Origin: Verticillium longisporum
Lineage: Eukaryota; Ascomycota; Sordariomycetes; Glomerellales; Plectosphaerellaceae
Length of the DNA: 64,000 nucleotides
Assembly (NCBI GenBank): GCA_019188255.1
Contig: JAETXT010000003.1
Span: 5,208,001 to 5,272,000 of the forward strand
Direction of reading: 5' to 3'
The notes beneath the pieces are model-generated. The model made no database searches and had not been told where the DNA came from. It saw nothing but the letters and a program-made list of their open reading frames with translations. How positions within the stretch are numbered: the first letter of the stretch is position 1; each line of letters opens with the position of its first letter. Of this stretch, positions 1 through 10,420 are shown piece after piece. Position numbers and translations under genes: made by a program.

Positions 1-2547
1 CATGGCGCTTTAACGCGACGACGGTGAGAGACTGGAAGCAGGCATCCTACGATATGCGCATATCGCGCAACGGTCAAGACGAGTCATATCATGTTGTTTC
101 GCCCGAGTCCATCCTCGTCCCCTGGCCGTCTTCTTCGCTGGCCTCGCGGGAGAGGGCATCCGTTAAAGTCCGCGCCACAGGGCGCGATGGACAATCCACA
201 GACTGGGCGAGTTTAAGTGTTGAGGTCGCGCTCTTGTACCGCTCCGACTGGTCTGCCGAACTCATCTCCGGTCCGCCACCAGGCCCGGGACCAAAACGCC
301 CATTTCGACTTCGGAGGACTTTTCGACGCACCGGGACTGGACCAGCACGGTTATACGCCACGGCTCACGGCGTCTATGAGGTTGAGATCAACGGCCGGCG
401 GGTAGGCGACCATCTGCTCGCGCCAGGATGGCAGTCCTACCAGCATCGTCTTCACTACCAGACGTACGACGTGACGTCCCTATTGCAGGAGGGGAAGAAC
501 GTTATCGGAGCTCACATCGCTGAGGGATGGTTCGCCACGAGACTAGGCAGACCCGGTGTCGCCAACATCTGGGGCAATCGGCTAGGGTTTCTCGGTCAGG
601 TCGAGATCGAAGGGGAGGTGGTTTGCGCATCGGATGCCAGCTGGGACCATCTCGAGGGCCCGCTCATCAGTTCCGAGCTGTACAACGGCGAAATCTGCGA
701 CAGCAATCTTGAAGACCCGACATGGTCAACCACATCGGCAACAACCCTAGCCAACGGGCGTGCTCATGTCTTGCCGTTTCCTACAGCTGAGCTCATAGCT
801 CCCGAAGTCGCACCAGTGCGACAAGTTATGGAACTCAAGGCGAAAAAGGTCATCACGACGCCGAGCGGGAAGAAAATACTGGATTTCGGCCAGAACTTTG
901 TGGGCTGGCTGCGAGTCGAAAAGACAATATCCAGCACGCCAGACAACAGAGACCTGATTATCAGGCATGCCGAAGTAATGGAGCACGAAGAGTTGGGCAT
1001 AAGGCCACTTCGCACTGCAAAATGTCAGTACACCCTGAAGCTCGGTGGCCCTACAAGGAACGCTCAGACACGGTTCACGTTCTACGGCTTCAGATTTGCT
1101 GAGATCACGGGCTACGATGACGTTTGCGTTGATGACTTCACGGGCGTCGTTATCTCTTCTGACCTGCGTCGCACCGGTGGGTTCGAATCCTCCCATGCCA
1201 TGCTCAATAAACTGCACGCCAACACGGTCTGGTCAATGCGAGGCAACTTCGTCTCAGTGCCCACAGACTGTCCACAACGCGACGAGCGTCTAGGTTGGAC
1301 TGGAGACCTTCAAGTGTTTGCACCGACGGCCAATTTTCTGTACGACACGGCCGCTTTCTTAGGATCATGGATGCGTGATGTCGAGGCTGAGCAAAGGGAT
1401 GCTGGCGGTGTAGTGCCAGTCATTATTCCCAATATCCCCAAACCGCCCGACAACCGACAAAATAGACCGATGGCAATCTGGGCAGACTGCGCCGTGATTA
1501 CACCCTGGGACCTGTATAATGCTTTCGGCGACAAAACCCAGCTCGCGACGCAATGGGAGAGCATGCGTTTGTGGTTGGACTTGGGGGTACCGCGCGATGA
1601 AAAGGGCTTTTACTCGACCAAATCGCTACAGTACGGCGACTGGCTGGACCCTCGTGCACCAGCCAATATGCCAGGTAACGGACCGACAGACAATTTCATG
1701 GTGGCCAACGCATATCTCATCTGTACGACGGACCTTGCAGGCAAGGTTGGCCGCATCTTGGGCAAGGCTGAGGCGGCAGAGCGCTACGAGATAGATGCTG
1801 CTCGCCTGCGGGACCTCTTCCGAGACGAGTATGTGACGAAGACAGGGCGATTAGCGTGCGACACACAAACTTCGTACGCGCTTGCACTGAGGTTTGGGCT
1901 CTTTGACGACGAGCAAATGGCGACGGCGTGCGGGCGCCTGGACTACTTGACTCGTTGGGAGCAGTTCAAGATCACGACTGGTTTCGCAGGAACGCCCATG
2001 ATCCTCAAGGTGCTGGCGGATAACGGCATGCTGAACCTTGCGTACCGCATGTTGCAGGAGCGTGATAATCCCAGCTGGGCTGTATCCAGTAGGGATGGGT
2101 GCGACGACGATCTGGGAGCGCTGGAACACGATGCTGCCGGACGGAACCATCAACCCGGGCCAAATGACGTCCTTCAACCATTATGCGCTGGGGTCGGTCT
2201 GCGCGTTCATGCATAATGTGGTGGGTGGGCTCTCGCCAGCATTGCCAGGCTGGAAGAAGGCGCTGGTGAAGCCGCAGCCGGGTGGAACGGTCAGGTCAGC
2301 TCGGACATGGTTTGACTCGCCCTACGGGCCATACGAGGTGGACTGGAGATGCGAAGGGTCCAAGATGACAACACGGCTCAGGGTACCGCCGAATGCAGAG
2401 GCGCGCGTGGTGCTCGAGGGCATAGACCAGGAGGTGGGCAGCGGCGAGTACGTGTTTGAGACGCTGTGGGAGACAGACCCTGAATGGCCTCCGAGTCATA
2501 TCGCGGGGCCACAGGGCGACCAGTATGAGAATTATTTCGTTGCGTGA
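1..2547 (+). CDS. Alpha-L-rhamnosidase, GH78 family; 5' partial and frameshifted
   Basis: Hydrolyses terminal alpha-L-rhamnose from plant pectin or glycosides, usually as a secreted enzyme. The reading frame is open from the window edge (codons at position 3 onward read WRFNATTVRDWKQASYDM), so the true start and any signal peptide lie upstream. The order matches GH78: N-terminal beta domains, then the (alpha/alpha)6 barrel with the motif DCPQRDERLGWTGD, whose Glu (codon 1284-1286) is the expected general acid, then TTIWERW with the probable general base Glu at 2116-2118. The frame breaks at the GGG run 2077-2079: frame 0 reads SW then nonsense and stops at 2216, while frame +1 from 2080 reads LYPVGMGATTIWERW and continues family-like to TGA 2545-2547. 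One surplus G explains this. No intron can, since the only GT..AG here is 8 nt. Either a sequencing error or a recent pseudogene. Confidence 0.93.
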
Positions 2548-4241
2548 TCGCGAAGCTTATTCCGCGTGGTAGAAACCTTAACAGGAGCGTTGGGACTGTA
2601 TCTGTATGTGTAGGTTTCTCAGATTGAGTGTCAGGCCGTGGCCTCGGGTCACTGGCGTCTGACGGTTCGTGGCCTACCGGCCGATTATGGACCCCTGCAA
2701 CGAACAGTTGATTGTCAAAGATTGATTATGCCGAGCCGGCAATCTGGGGGATCAAGCAACCAGCCAATGCTCCCGTGACGTTGCGATTCGCAAACACCAC
2801 AGTTGTCTCGGCAGACGATCGCGGTTTGAGAATCTGCCAGCGCTGACTCGAAGCCTCAGGCTGGATGCCGTGATGCTTATTCTTGCGAGAAGCTTACCGG
2901 CTCGCAACGACCAGCTCGCAAGTTTGGTCTTTGTAGGGTATGGGCAGCAAGATGTAGAGAGGGCAAGGCGCGGCTGGGTATCATCCAAGCAGCTGGTCCA
3001 GCCCGGCCCGCGTCGGTATTTCGACCGTGTTCTAGCTAAGCAGGTAGTTGAGTCGAACATCGAGCGTCCGTCTTTCGGGCATGCCGTCTGGCGTGGCATT
3101 ACGTGCCCCCAACACGGGCGAAGCATCGACCAAAACGCGACCCCGGGCTGATGCTGGCTCAGTGTCTTGAGCAGAGATCATCGGCTGCCCAGGCGGCAGA
3201 GGCAAGTCAGTGGGCCTCGAATGCTTGACTGGCCGCCAAGGGACTGAAGGGTCCGCCAAGGAACTGTGAAAGGGCCCGATGCCGAGGATGAAACGAGACA
3301 GATTTCATCTTGGCGATGCTCTGTGTGAGGACGGTTGAGGGAGTGGTGATGGAGAAGGGGCCGTTGGCTCGAAGGGGGGAGCTCGACGCGACGGAAAAGC
3401 CCCGCTTCTTTACTTAGCAGCCAATGATGGGCGATACCTGTGACCCCTGGTGCTTCATGTTTGCAGGAAGGAAGGTGAGCGATCCGCTGAGTCAGTGCAG
3501 AGCCCCCCCAGTGCCCCAGTGCTCAGCAGCGCTCAGTGCGCAGTGCCCCAGGCCTCTCGAGGGCTCTTGACTGAGGAATAAGGCTTGAGGCTCTCGCAAC
3601 AATGGCAGGATGAGGTGCAGTGGAAAGAAAGGTGGCTCCGGGGTGGCCCCTGCCCCAGGCCAGAACCCTGCAAGCCGGCGGCTCCTGCCTGGGGCTGCAG
3701 AGAAGCTGGCTAGCCCGATGGGACCTGCCGTCTGTAAGAGGTGCCATGATGAAACACTTGAGCGCCCCTGCGCCTTCACTCCGTCCCATCGTCAACGGCC
3801 AGACCCAGCCCACCCACAATGCCACCTCGTCTCTACTCTGTTGTCTACCCCACGGCGCCGTCGCTCTCTGACACTGACAGCGACCTCGACGTCAACACGA
3901 CGGTTCTGAGACGACAACTTGCTTGTGTCCGAAGTCGCCATAGGTCTGAGGTCGACATGGCCCGGGTGCCATCTCGCATTGCTACGCCTGCAACCCCATT
4001 CACCATCAGACTAACCTCGTCTCCTACTTCCATCCCAAGTTGCCTTTCATCCAGTCGTGATGCCTCTTCGTTTCGTTTCTCTCTTCCTTTCGTGATCCAA
4101 GACCTGGGCAGTGCCCATTGGCTCTTCTCTTGTTTTTATTGTACTTGTTGTCCGCCCATCTCTTCTTTTCGCTTCTCATCGTGACAGCTGGCCTGGTCAT
4201 CTGTATTCCATTCGTTTTGATACACCACATTCATTCCCACC
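2548..4241. other. Intergenic region, no gene seen
   Basis: About 1.7 kb between the rhamnosidase stop and the next gene. Reading frames here are short and show no family resemblance. The last 400 bases are pyrimidine-rich, as is usual for fungal promoters, and presumably hold the promoter and 5' leader of the downstream membrane-protein gene. Confidence 0.6.
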
Positions 4242-5711
4242 ATGGACCAACCCATTGGCTTCTGGTTTCTGGAGAAGTGAGTGTCACCCAGCTTCTTTCA
4301 TCTCTCGTACGGTCCAAGACTAACAACGTCCAGCCGAGAGGAACGCCGCCCGCGTTACCGTCGTCTTCGCCCGAGACAGCTGGCGCCCATCGAGCCCCCC
4401 GTCCCTGATGATAGCTCCTCCGATGAGGTCGACTCGCCATCGCCCACGACGACTTCGTTCCCTTCCAGTACCACGGCGCCGCCTCCGGACGCTGGACCTA
4501 CAGATGTTGTTGCGAACCCTATCAGGCCGCCTGTCGCTGAACAGCCGGCGGCGGGTGAGACGGAGCGTGCTGACGAGACCACGTCCTCGGATTCTCAGCC
4601 GCGGCCAACTGAGCTCAGCACTCTCAGCACCATCACGACGGCGCCACCAACGACGACTTCTTCTACCGACACAACGTCTTCCTCGTCCTCTTCATCCACC
4701 GAGTCGAGCTCCTCCAGCTCATCTTCTAGCCAAGCAACTGCCGACGCTGCTTCTCAGATTGGATCTGACAACTCTGGGCGGACGGTCGACCCGAAGCTAG
4801 GGATCGCGTTCGGCTCTATCGGTAGGCTAGTTCTCCTTGATGTACGCAGAAGGCTAGGCTGACAACGTGCCAGGTGCTGCTGCTGTCCTCCTCTGCATCG
4901 GAGTGGGCATTTGGTGGTGCATGCGTCGCCGCAGTCGCAAGAAGGCCAAGCTCACGCCGCCTGCCTCCAGGGCACCGAGCCAACTCTTTACGCAGGAGGC
5001 TGCTGCTCGCCTCGACCAGCGGAGCGTACGCAGAGCGCCGTCAAGCCTCATGGGTGAACTCATGACGGCCGCCTACGCCGACAACCAAGGGATCCCAGCC
5101 CAACAGTCAATGGCTTCCCAGAACCGTTTCGTCGAAAAGGGACCTCAGGTTATTGCTTCGCAGGCGCCGCCCGCTGGATTCGCCGCAAACGCACGCACAT
5201 CGATTGCAAGCTGGGTCAACCGTCTCAACCCCTTGAGACTAAACGCTCCATCCGAGGCCTACCAGTCAAGCCGTCAGAGTTCCACGTCGGACGTCCAGCG
5301 CGCTGTACCCGCCGACGCTTCTGCTCCCCCTGTGCCGGCTGTTCCCTTTCTCTTCCAGTCCCGCACCATGCAGAAGGATGACGACATGGAGCCGCTCGTC
5401 CAGCCCCCGAACCGGCCATCCGACCTCCCTCGAGCCGTTATGAACTTCCCGTCGACGACGTGCACCGATCCTCGTTCTCATTCTACGGACGCGACCCAAC
5501 GTCGAGGGACGACGTGCCCCCGCTGCGGACCATGCGTCCCCAACGGCAACCCTCAATGGCACCAACGATTCACACGACCATCAGCGGCGCAGATACTGAA
5601 AGCTCTTGGCAAAGCTGGGGCGCCGGCCTGGGACGGGCGCAGTACCAGCCAGACCCAATGCCATCCCCCAAGGGCTGGCTGCACAAGTTCCCTGGCTTCG
5701 GGTCAAAGTGA
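4242..5711 (+). CDS. Ser/Thr-rich single-pass membrane protein, frameshifted near the C terminus
   Basis: Exons 4242-4276, 4334-4821 and 4874-5711. The start ATG sits in a CCACCATGG context; intron 1 (GTGAGT...GACTAAC...CCAG) and intron 2 (52 nt, branch GGCTGAC) are well formed. The predicted protein is about 453 aa if one base is restored. It has an Arg-rich N terminus with no signal peptide, an acidic Pro/Ser/Thr region with long Ser runs, one membrane helix at about residues 167-190 followed by RRRSRKK, and a 250-residue disordered cytoplasmic tail. This layout recalls fungal wall-stress-sensor-like proteins, but no family domain is recognised. The frame that enters exon 3 becomes poor after about 5405, while another frame reads SSRYELPVDDVHRSSFSFYG and on to GWLHKFPGFGSK and TGA 5709-5711. 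One C missing from the CCCCC run 5404-5408 joins the two. Confidence 0.75.
4673..4734 (+). repeat. Serine-codon low-complexity tract
   Basis: A run of TCN/AGC codons encodes nearly uninterrupted Ser inside the ectodomain-like region of the membrane protein. Such tracts are usual O-mannosylation substrates when exposed outside the cell; that role is inferred. Confidence 0.7.
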
Positions 5712-6306
5712 GGCCGTGGGAAGGCGGAGGCGGGGGTTGCTTTGACTTGAATATGAGACAAGGTCTGTTACGGGTATGACATTTGTGATTATGTGCATAG
5801 AAGTCTGCCTGGCAATGACAAACGTTTTGAATGCTCCCGTGTTCTTCTGTACCGGCTGAAATGCCCATGTGGCCGCGTGATATGTTGTACGTAGGCTCGC
5901 CACACCTGCCGCTGTAATCATGTCTATCACACCCAACGGGTTTCGAGACCAAGCTAGTTCCCTGAGTGTAGACACACGGCTTTAGGGGACAAGAATTCGA
6001 AGAGCCGACAAAGCTGAGAGGATGGTGCCTTGGGTTATTTAGTCTCGCTAGCAGCTGTTTCTTGGGTTGCCCCAGGTCTGCGAACCACCAAAACAGCGAG
6101 ATGCAGGATTTCACGCGTCACGAGGGATCCATCGATACAGAAGCACGGTAACTCTGATAATTCCACTTTAGCCTTCAATCCGAATGCTGGAATCGGTAGA
6201 CTTTTTTTTCCCACGCTGAACTTGGTGTCCTCACATGCCCCAGCTGCTCATGTCTCTCGCGCATCACAGAGTGGCAAGCCAACATCCTGCCGGCCCAATC
6301 CAACCC
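5712..6306. other. Intergenic region between convergent genes
   Basis: About 600 bases between the stop codons of two convergent membrane-protein genes. It should hold both 3' ends. I see no gene or strong repeat. Confidence 0.6.
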
Positions 6307-7204
6307 TCACAGCGTCGCCGGCCCGCAAAGCCAGTCCGCCGCCAGCGTCTGCCCGCTGCCACAATCCCAACGCGCTGCAGGAGGGACATCCCCGCAGGCG
6401 CCGAGGCGCGTCTCGTCGCCCTCGTCGCCGACGGCCCAGGTCACGTAGGTCGGCAGCTGGCCGCAGCCCCGCCAGCGGTAGGTGAAGCCGTCGCTCAGCT
6501 CGAAGGGCTGGTCGCAGGGTGCACGGCCCGGCGCCGCGTACGGGACGGCCGAACTGCAGGCCGTCCTGTTGTCGTCTTGGAGCAGGCCGACGCCGCTGAG
6601 GAGGGTTGGGCCGCGGAGCAGAGACGCGAGGTAGACGCTTGACGTGGGCGAGGGATGCTGGGCGTTGGAGGACGATTCGGCTGGTGGGGATGTAGAGGGC
6701 GCCGTCTGGGCGAGCGATGAGGGTTTTGAGCTGCCCCTAGAGTAAGTGCCCTGGCTTTGATAGTTGAGAGAAGTACGTGGCTCACGGGTTATCGCTGTCG
6801 TCACTGGCAGATTGGCCCTTGCCTGCTGCAAGACCGACGCCTATCCCGCACCCAATGGCTACGCCAGCACAGACGATGGCGATGAGCAGCAGCGGTATCT
6901 TGCACCTCTGCCACCAAGATTTACGCCTGTCTCCAATGGATGAAGCTTCGAACGGTGCTGTTTCGGACTCGTCCAAGGGCTTCTCTGCTGCGAGGCTGCT
7001 ACTCTCCGGTTCGTGTGGGAACTCGACGACCTCGGGAAGTGAGGAATATGCAGTCTCGGGGTACGACCTCTCTCGCAAATCGACTTCGGGGAGGCAATCA
7101 CTGTCGACTTTGGGCGGATCGTCAAGTTTGAGTCCTGTGAGCGAGGGAGTCGTCGGAGTCTTGGCATCAACACCAGCTGATGAAGTGCATGTTACGATCG
7201 TCAT
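6307..7204 (-). CDS. Type II single-pass membrane protein with Cys-containing C-terminal domain
   Basis: Exons (coding order) 7204-6786 and 6736-6307, 282 aa. The 49-nt intron has donor GTGAGC and acceptor CTCTAG and restores a single frame. The start at 7204 (context ATCACTATGA) is preferred over an upstream in-frame ATG at 7339 because the extra 45 residues look like untranslated leader. Residues 1-100 are acidic and hydrophilic, ending DRRKSWWQRCK; a helix at about 103-127 (PLLLIAIVCAGVAIGCGIGV) follows; then a Ser/Pro/Thr stalk and a C-terminal domain of about 100 residues with roughly six Cys, Trp and Gly, beginning near SVYLASLLRGPTLLSGVGLL. The basic residues just before the helix put the N terminus in the cytoplasm and the Cys domain outside. 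The function is unknown; I do not recognise the family. Confidence 0.75.
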
Positions 7205-7478
7205 AGTGATGGGTTGATCTCTTAGCCTGCAACGAAGGTCTGATGCTCTCACTGGTAGGCAAGCTGGATGGGTTTGATGGGATCTCTGCAGCTCCTCGGC
7301 GGAGATCGCTCGAAGTGAAGTCTGGGAAGGCGGGGGCAAAGCTTTTGCTCATCACTGCGACCATGTATGGCGCACAAGCACAGCAGGGAAAGCGTCTGCG
7401 TTCCACTCATCGCCGAATCGATGGGCAAGGAAAGAGACGACAATGGTCGACACTCCGGTCTGTGCGACGCACTCGAAC
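7205..7478. other. Short intergenic region, 5' leader of the type II membrane protein
   Basis: About 270 bases between the membrane-protein start and the 3' repeat of the MutY gene. Both genes are on the minus strand. No further feature seen. Confidence 0.5.
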
Positions 7479-7570
7479 TTTCAACGACCATCTAAGGTCA
7501 AGCAGTTCTTTCAACGGCCATCTAAGGTCAAGCAGTTCTTTCAACGGCCATCTGAGGTCAAGCACAGTTC
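7479..7570. repeat. Three-copy 30-bp tandem repeat
   Basis: Units start at 7479, 7509 and 7539. The core TTTCAACGGCCATCTAAGG then continues GTCAAGCAGTTC; copies differ by one or two bases and the third has two extra bases. It abuts the MutY stop codon (7569-7571) and so lies in the 3' untranslated region of that gene. Confidence 0.9.
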
Positions 7571-9485
7571 AAACGTCGTGGTCTTGAACCAGAGCCCAGC
7601 ACTTGCGCATGCCTGTTCCCATCGACTCGGCTTCGACCTCGTCACTTGTTGCCCAACGCTCATCACCCGAAGCCGTGTCAGGGCCAGACAAGTCAAAAAG
7701 ATGGACATGCATCGTCAGCTTCAGATGCGAGAACAGCCAGGGCACAGTACCCAGTTCGCCTGCATGCTTGAGACTCGCTTGCTTGCCCAGAAGGCTGGCG
7801 ACGTGAGCTTTTGCCATCTTGACACGCGCGCTCGAAGTCTGGGCTCCGTCGGGAAGGATTTTCGAAGGCAGTTCCCACAGCCCTGCCAGAAGCCCCTTTT
7901 CAGGCCGCTTATGCAGTAAGAAGCAACCATCAGCTCGGCGTATGGCGCAGACTAGAGTGTCTTCCTCGCGCACGGCCTTTTTGATCACTTTGAGAGGAAA
8001 CTTGCGGGCATGCTCAACAACGGTCTCCATCTGGCGTTGCGTCGGTTTCGAGTCGATGTTGGGGGCGCTCTTGGCTTTTGTGGAAGACGAATTGAAGAAG
8101 GCAGACAGAGTACCTTGCTTTGCCCCTTTCTTGACCGGCTTCTCTGCAACGGCAGGCTCGGCCTCCAAATCTGCAAACGACTCACACAATGTACATGAGT
8201 CTTCGATATCTGGCACACGAGCAGCCTTGGACTGGTCTGCGAGCGCCAGGCCCTCTGCATACGCGCGACAGCTCGCTGTGATGGGACACTGCGCGCAGTC
8301 AGGCTTGGGGGTGCAAATGGTGCTGCCCAGCTCCATCAGCGCCTGTCCCCACCGTCCCGGCCAGTCGCTCACAGGAGGCTGATCGTCATGGCTGCTGCCA
8401 GTGTCGCCATCCCTGGCGACCGCCTTGACGAGCGCATCCGCGGCAGCCCACAGCATGTCGATGGTGGTCTTGTCCGTCTTGACGTTTCCAAAGACGCCGA
8501 GCTGTCGACTCAGCACACGCAGCACGTTGCCATCGACCATGGGCGCCGCGTGTCCGAAGACGATGGCCGAGATGGCGCCGGCGGTGTAGCGTCCGACGCC
8601 GGGGACCTTACTCTCGAGCTCGGCCACGTCTTCGGGCAGCATGCCCTGCATCTTGTCATCTGCGACGACAAGGCGGGCGGCCTCGTGGATGCGCGTGGCG
8701 CGGCTGTAGTAGCCCAGGCCGCGCCAGGCCGAGAGGACATCGTCGGGCGAGGCGGCGGCGAGGTCCTGGATGGTGGGCCATTTGCCAGTCCAGCGGTTCC
8801 AGTAGTCTATGACGACGGCGACGCGGGTCTGCTGCAGCATGATCTCGCTGATCCAGACTTCATAGGCGCGACGTTCGAGGTCGGCACGGGCGACGGGGGG
8901 AGGGAGAAAAGGCTTGCGCCAGGGCATTTGACGGGTGGTGCTCACGGAATCGAACCATGTCAGAAGGTCTCGGCGGTGTGAGGCGCTGTCGAGGAGGAGA
9001 GGGCGATGATAGCTGAGTGCATGGCTTCGCAGGGGGGGTACAGCCGTTGGTGAGGATGAGGAAGAGGGTGATGATGATCCTTGGGTGAAAAGGCTGGTGT
9101 ATGGCGCGTTGCTGCTCTTCTTCCTGACGGCAGTCTTTCGCCTCTTCGGCTTGGGTTCCTCGGACTCTCCATCGTCGGATTGCTCTGGTTTGCTGTTGGT
9201 CGTGCTCGGAGACGCGTCTTCCAGGGGTCGAGAGCGTGTCTTGGCCTTTGATGATGGAATTGGCATGGGCGCCGGCTTCACCTCCGGTTCCGAGCTGTCG
9301 GCCTCAGCCTGAACCGATATCTTTCTCGCCGCTGCAAGAGAAGACTGTCGACGCATCATGAAGGCAGCACGTCTCATGCCTTGTCTGAAGAGCCTTTTCT
9401 GAAGAAAGGGGTTCCGGTCGGCGTGTGGGCAGAGGCAAGAGCAGACGCGTCGAGGTCGAGCGAGGTTGAGCTGGAGCTTGTGCAC
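7569..9485 (-). CDS. A/G-specific adenine DNA glycosylase, MutY/MUTYH family
   Basis: Base-excision repair enzyme that removes A opposite 8-oxoguanine, in nucleus and mitochondria. One exon, 638 aa. The N terminus (about 130 residues) is Arg-rich and then disordered with KPKRRK, consistent with mitochondrial and nuclear targeting; later in-frame Met codons at residues 37, 43 and 44 could give a second form. The catalytic domain shows EIMLQQTR with the catalytic Glu at 214, a helix-hairpin-helix VPGVGRYTAG (294-303), VDGN with the catalytic Asp at 318, and a [4Fe-4S] loop with Cys 391, 397, 400 and 406. The first Cys spacing is five residues, one less than in the bacterial and human enzymes. 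A NUDIX-like 8-oxoG-recognition domain fills residues of about 500-635. Identity is certain; start choice is less so. Confidence 0.95.
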   Translation of the reverse strand: MHKLQLNLARPRRVCSCLCPHADRNPFLQKRLFRQGMRRAAFMMRRQSSLAAARKISVQAEADSSEPEVKPAPMPIPSSKAKTRSRPLEDASPSTTNSKPEQSDDGESEEPKPKRRKTAVRKKSSNAPYTSLFTQGSSSPSSSSSPTAVPPLRSHALSYHRPLLLDSASHRRDLLTWFDSVSTTRQMPWRKPFLPPPVARADLERRAYEVWISEIMLQQTRVAVVIDYWNRWTGKWPTIQDLAAASPDDVLSAWRGLGYYSRATRIHEAARLVVADDKMQGMLPEDVAELESKVPGVGRYTAGAISAIVFGHAAPMVDGNVLRVLSRQLGVFGNVKTDKTTIDMLWAAADALVKAVARDGDTGSSHDDQPPVSDWPGRWGQALMELGSTICTPKPDCAQCPITASCRAYAEGLALADQSKAARVPDIEDSCTLCESFADLEAEPAVAEKPVKKGAKQGTLSAFFNSSSTKAKSAPNIDSKPTQRQMETVVEHARKFPLKVIKKAVREEDTLVCAIRRADGCFLLHKRPEKGLLAGLWELPSKILPDGAQTSSARVKMAKAHVASLLGKQASLKHAGELGTVPWLFSHLKLTMHVHLFDLSGPDTASGDERWATSDEVEAESMGTGMRKCWALVQDHDV

Positions 9486-9763
9486 GGACCATTTCCGGGG
9501 TCTCGCGTCTTCCTCGATCGCCAGTAGCTCGACTCTCTTTTGACATCGAACCCCTCCCTTGCTGTCGACTGCCTTGCTGTCGACTACCTTGCTGTCGAAG
9601 CTCTTTCAAAGGGGACGAATTCTCCGGATATCGAACATCCTTCAGTGACGGAGCAAACGATCACATCAATCAGGCCTTGGCAACCATGCACATGTCGTCG
9701 CGCCGTTGCAACAGAATGACCGTCTATTGTGCCGTCTAGCTCTGAACACGTCGAACGAAATGG
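9486..9763. promoter_or_regulatory. MutY upstream region with 15-bp tandem repeats
   Basis: Spacer of 278 bases between the PEBP-family stop and the MutY start, both on the minus strand. It contains three copies of CCTTGCTGTCGACTR at 9557-9571, 9572-9586 and 9587-9599, the last one shortened, about 70-115 bases upstream of the MutY ATG. A regulatory role is possible but not shown. Confidence 0.55.
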
Positions 9764-10420
9764 TCACTCCTCCTTCCAGCCATCGCCGGCCACCGTCATC
9801 CAGTTGACAGCCGCCAGCTTCAATCCGTGCTTCGCAGCCCACTCGGCCGGCTTGAACGACCGCCGCTGCACAAACTCCTCCCCGCCGACGTCCTCCTTGG
9901 TCAGCTGCAGACCCTCGGGCTCGCGGAACAGCAGGAACAGGTATCGGTGCGGCTTCGAGCTGTGTCACGACAAGGTCAGCATTCCCCATGCAGGGAGCGA
10001 CACGACGGGCACAACGTACTCATCCTTGGGTCCCGGCCCCAGGTACTCGGTCAGCGCCGGCTTCGTCTCGGCCACGACCGTCTTGCCGTCACGCAGCGGC
10101 TGCAGACCCGGCACGACCCAGTGCCTCCAGAAGGCGAACTGTGGGTTGTCGGGCGTCGGCGCGTCGGGGTCCGTCAGCAGCAGCAGGTACGACGTTGTCG
10201 CCGCGGCGCCCGCCTCGGCGGCGAAGGCGATGCTCGGCGGAACCTTGCACTGGCTGGCGCGGAAAAAGGTGCCCAGCTCGAGCGCCTGGCCGTCAAAGGC
10301 CACGTCGAGCTTGGTTGCCGGCTGGAAGTTCTCGGGGATGAGGCCGTCGGCTGAGCCGGGCACGAGCTTGGCCTTGGCCAGCGACGCCGAGAGCGCCTGC
10401 GCGTGAGCGTCGAGGGACAT
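9764..10420 (-). CDS. PEBP-family protein (phosphatidylethanolamine-binding / carboxypeptidase Y inhibitor-like)
   Basis: Exons 10420-10020 and 9959-9764, 198 aa. The 60-nt intron has donor GTACGT, branch GCTGACC and acceptor CACAG. The PEBP fold signature is complete: LLLTDPDAPT, then FWRHWVVPGLQ, and GPGPKDDSKPHRYLFLLF across the splice junction, which validates the intron. Length and the C-terminal EWAAKHGLKLAAVNWM fit yeast Tfs1-like proteins, which inhibit carboxypeptidase Y and act in Ras signalling; the substrate or partner here cannot be told from sequence. No signal peptide, so cytosolic. A TATA-like TATATA lies near 10593 on the upstream side. Confidence 0.92.

Noticed and set aside
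8388..8981. Long plus-strand frame (197 aa) inside the MutY gene
   Set aside because: It is the antisense shadow of MutY; the minus strand carries all the catalytic motifs.
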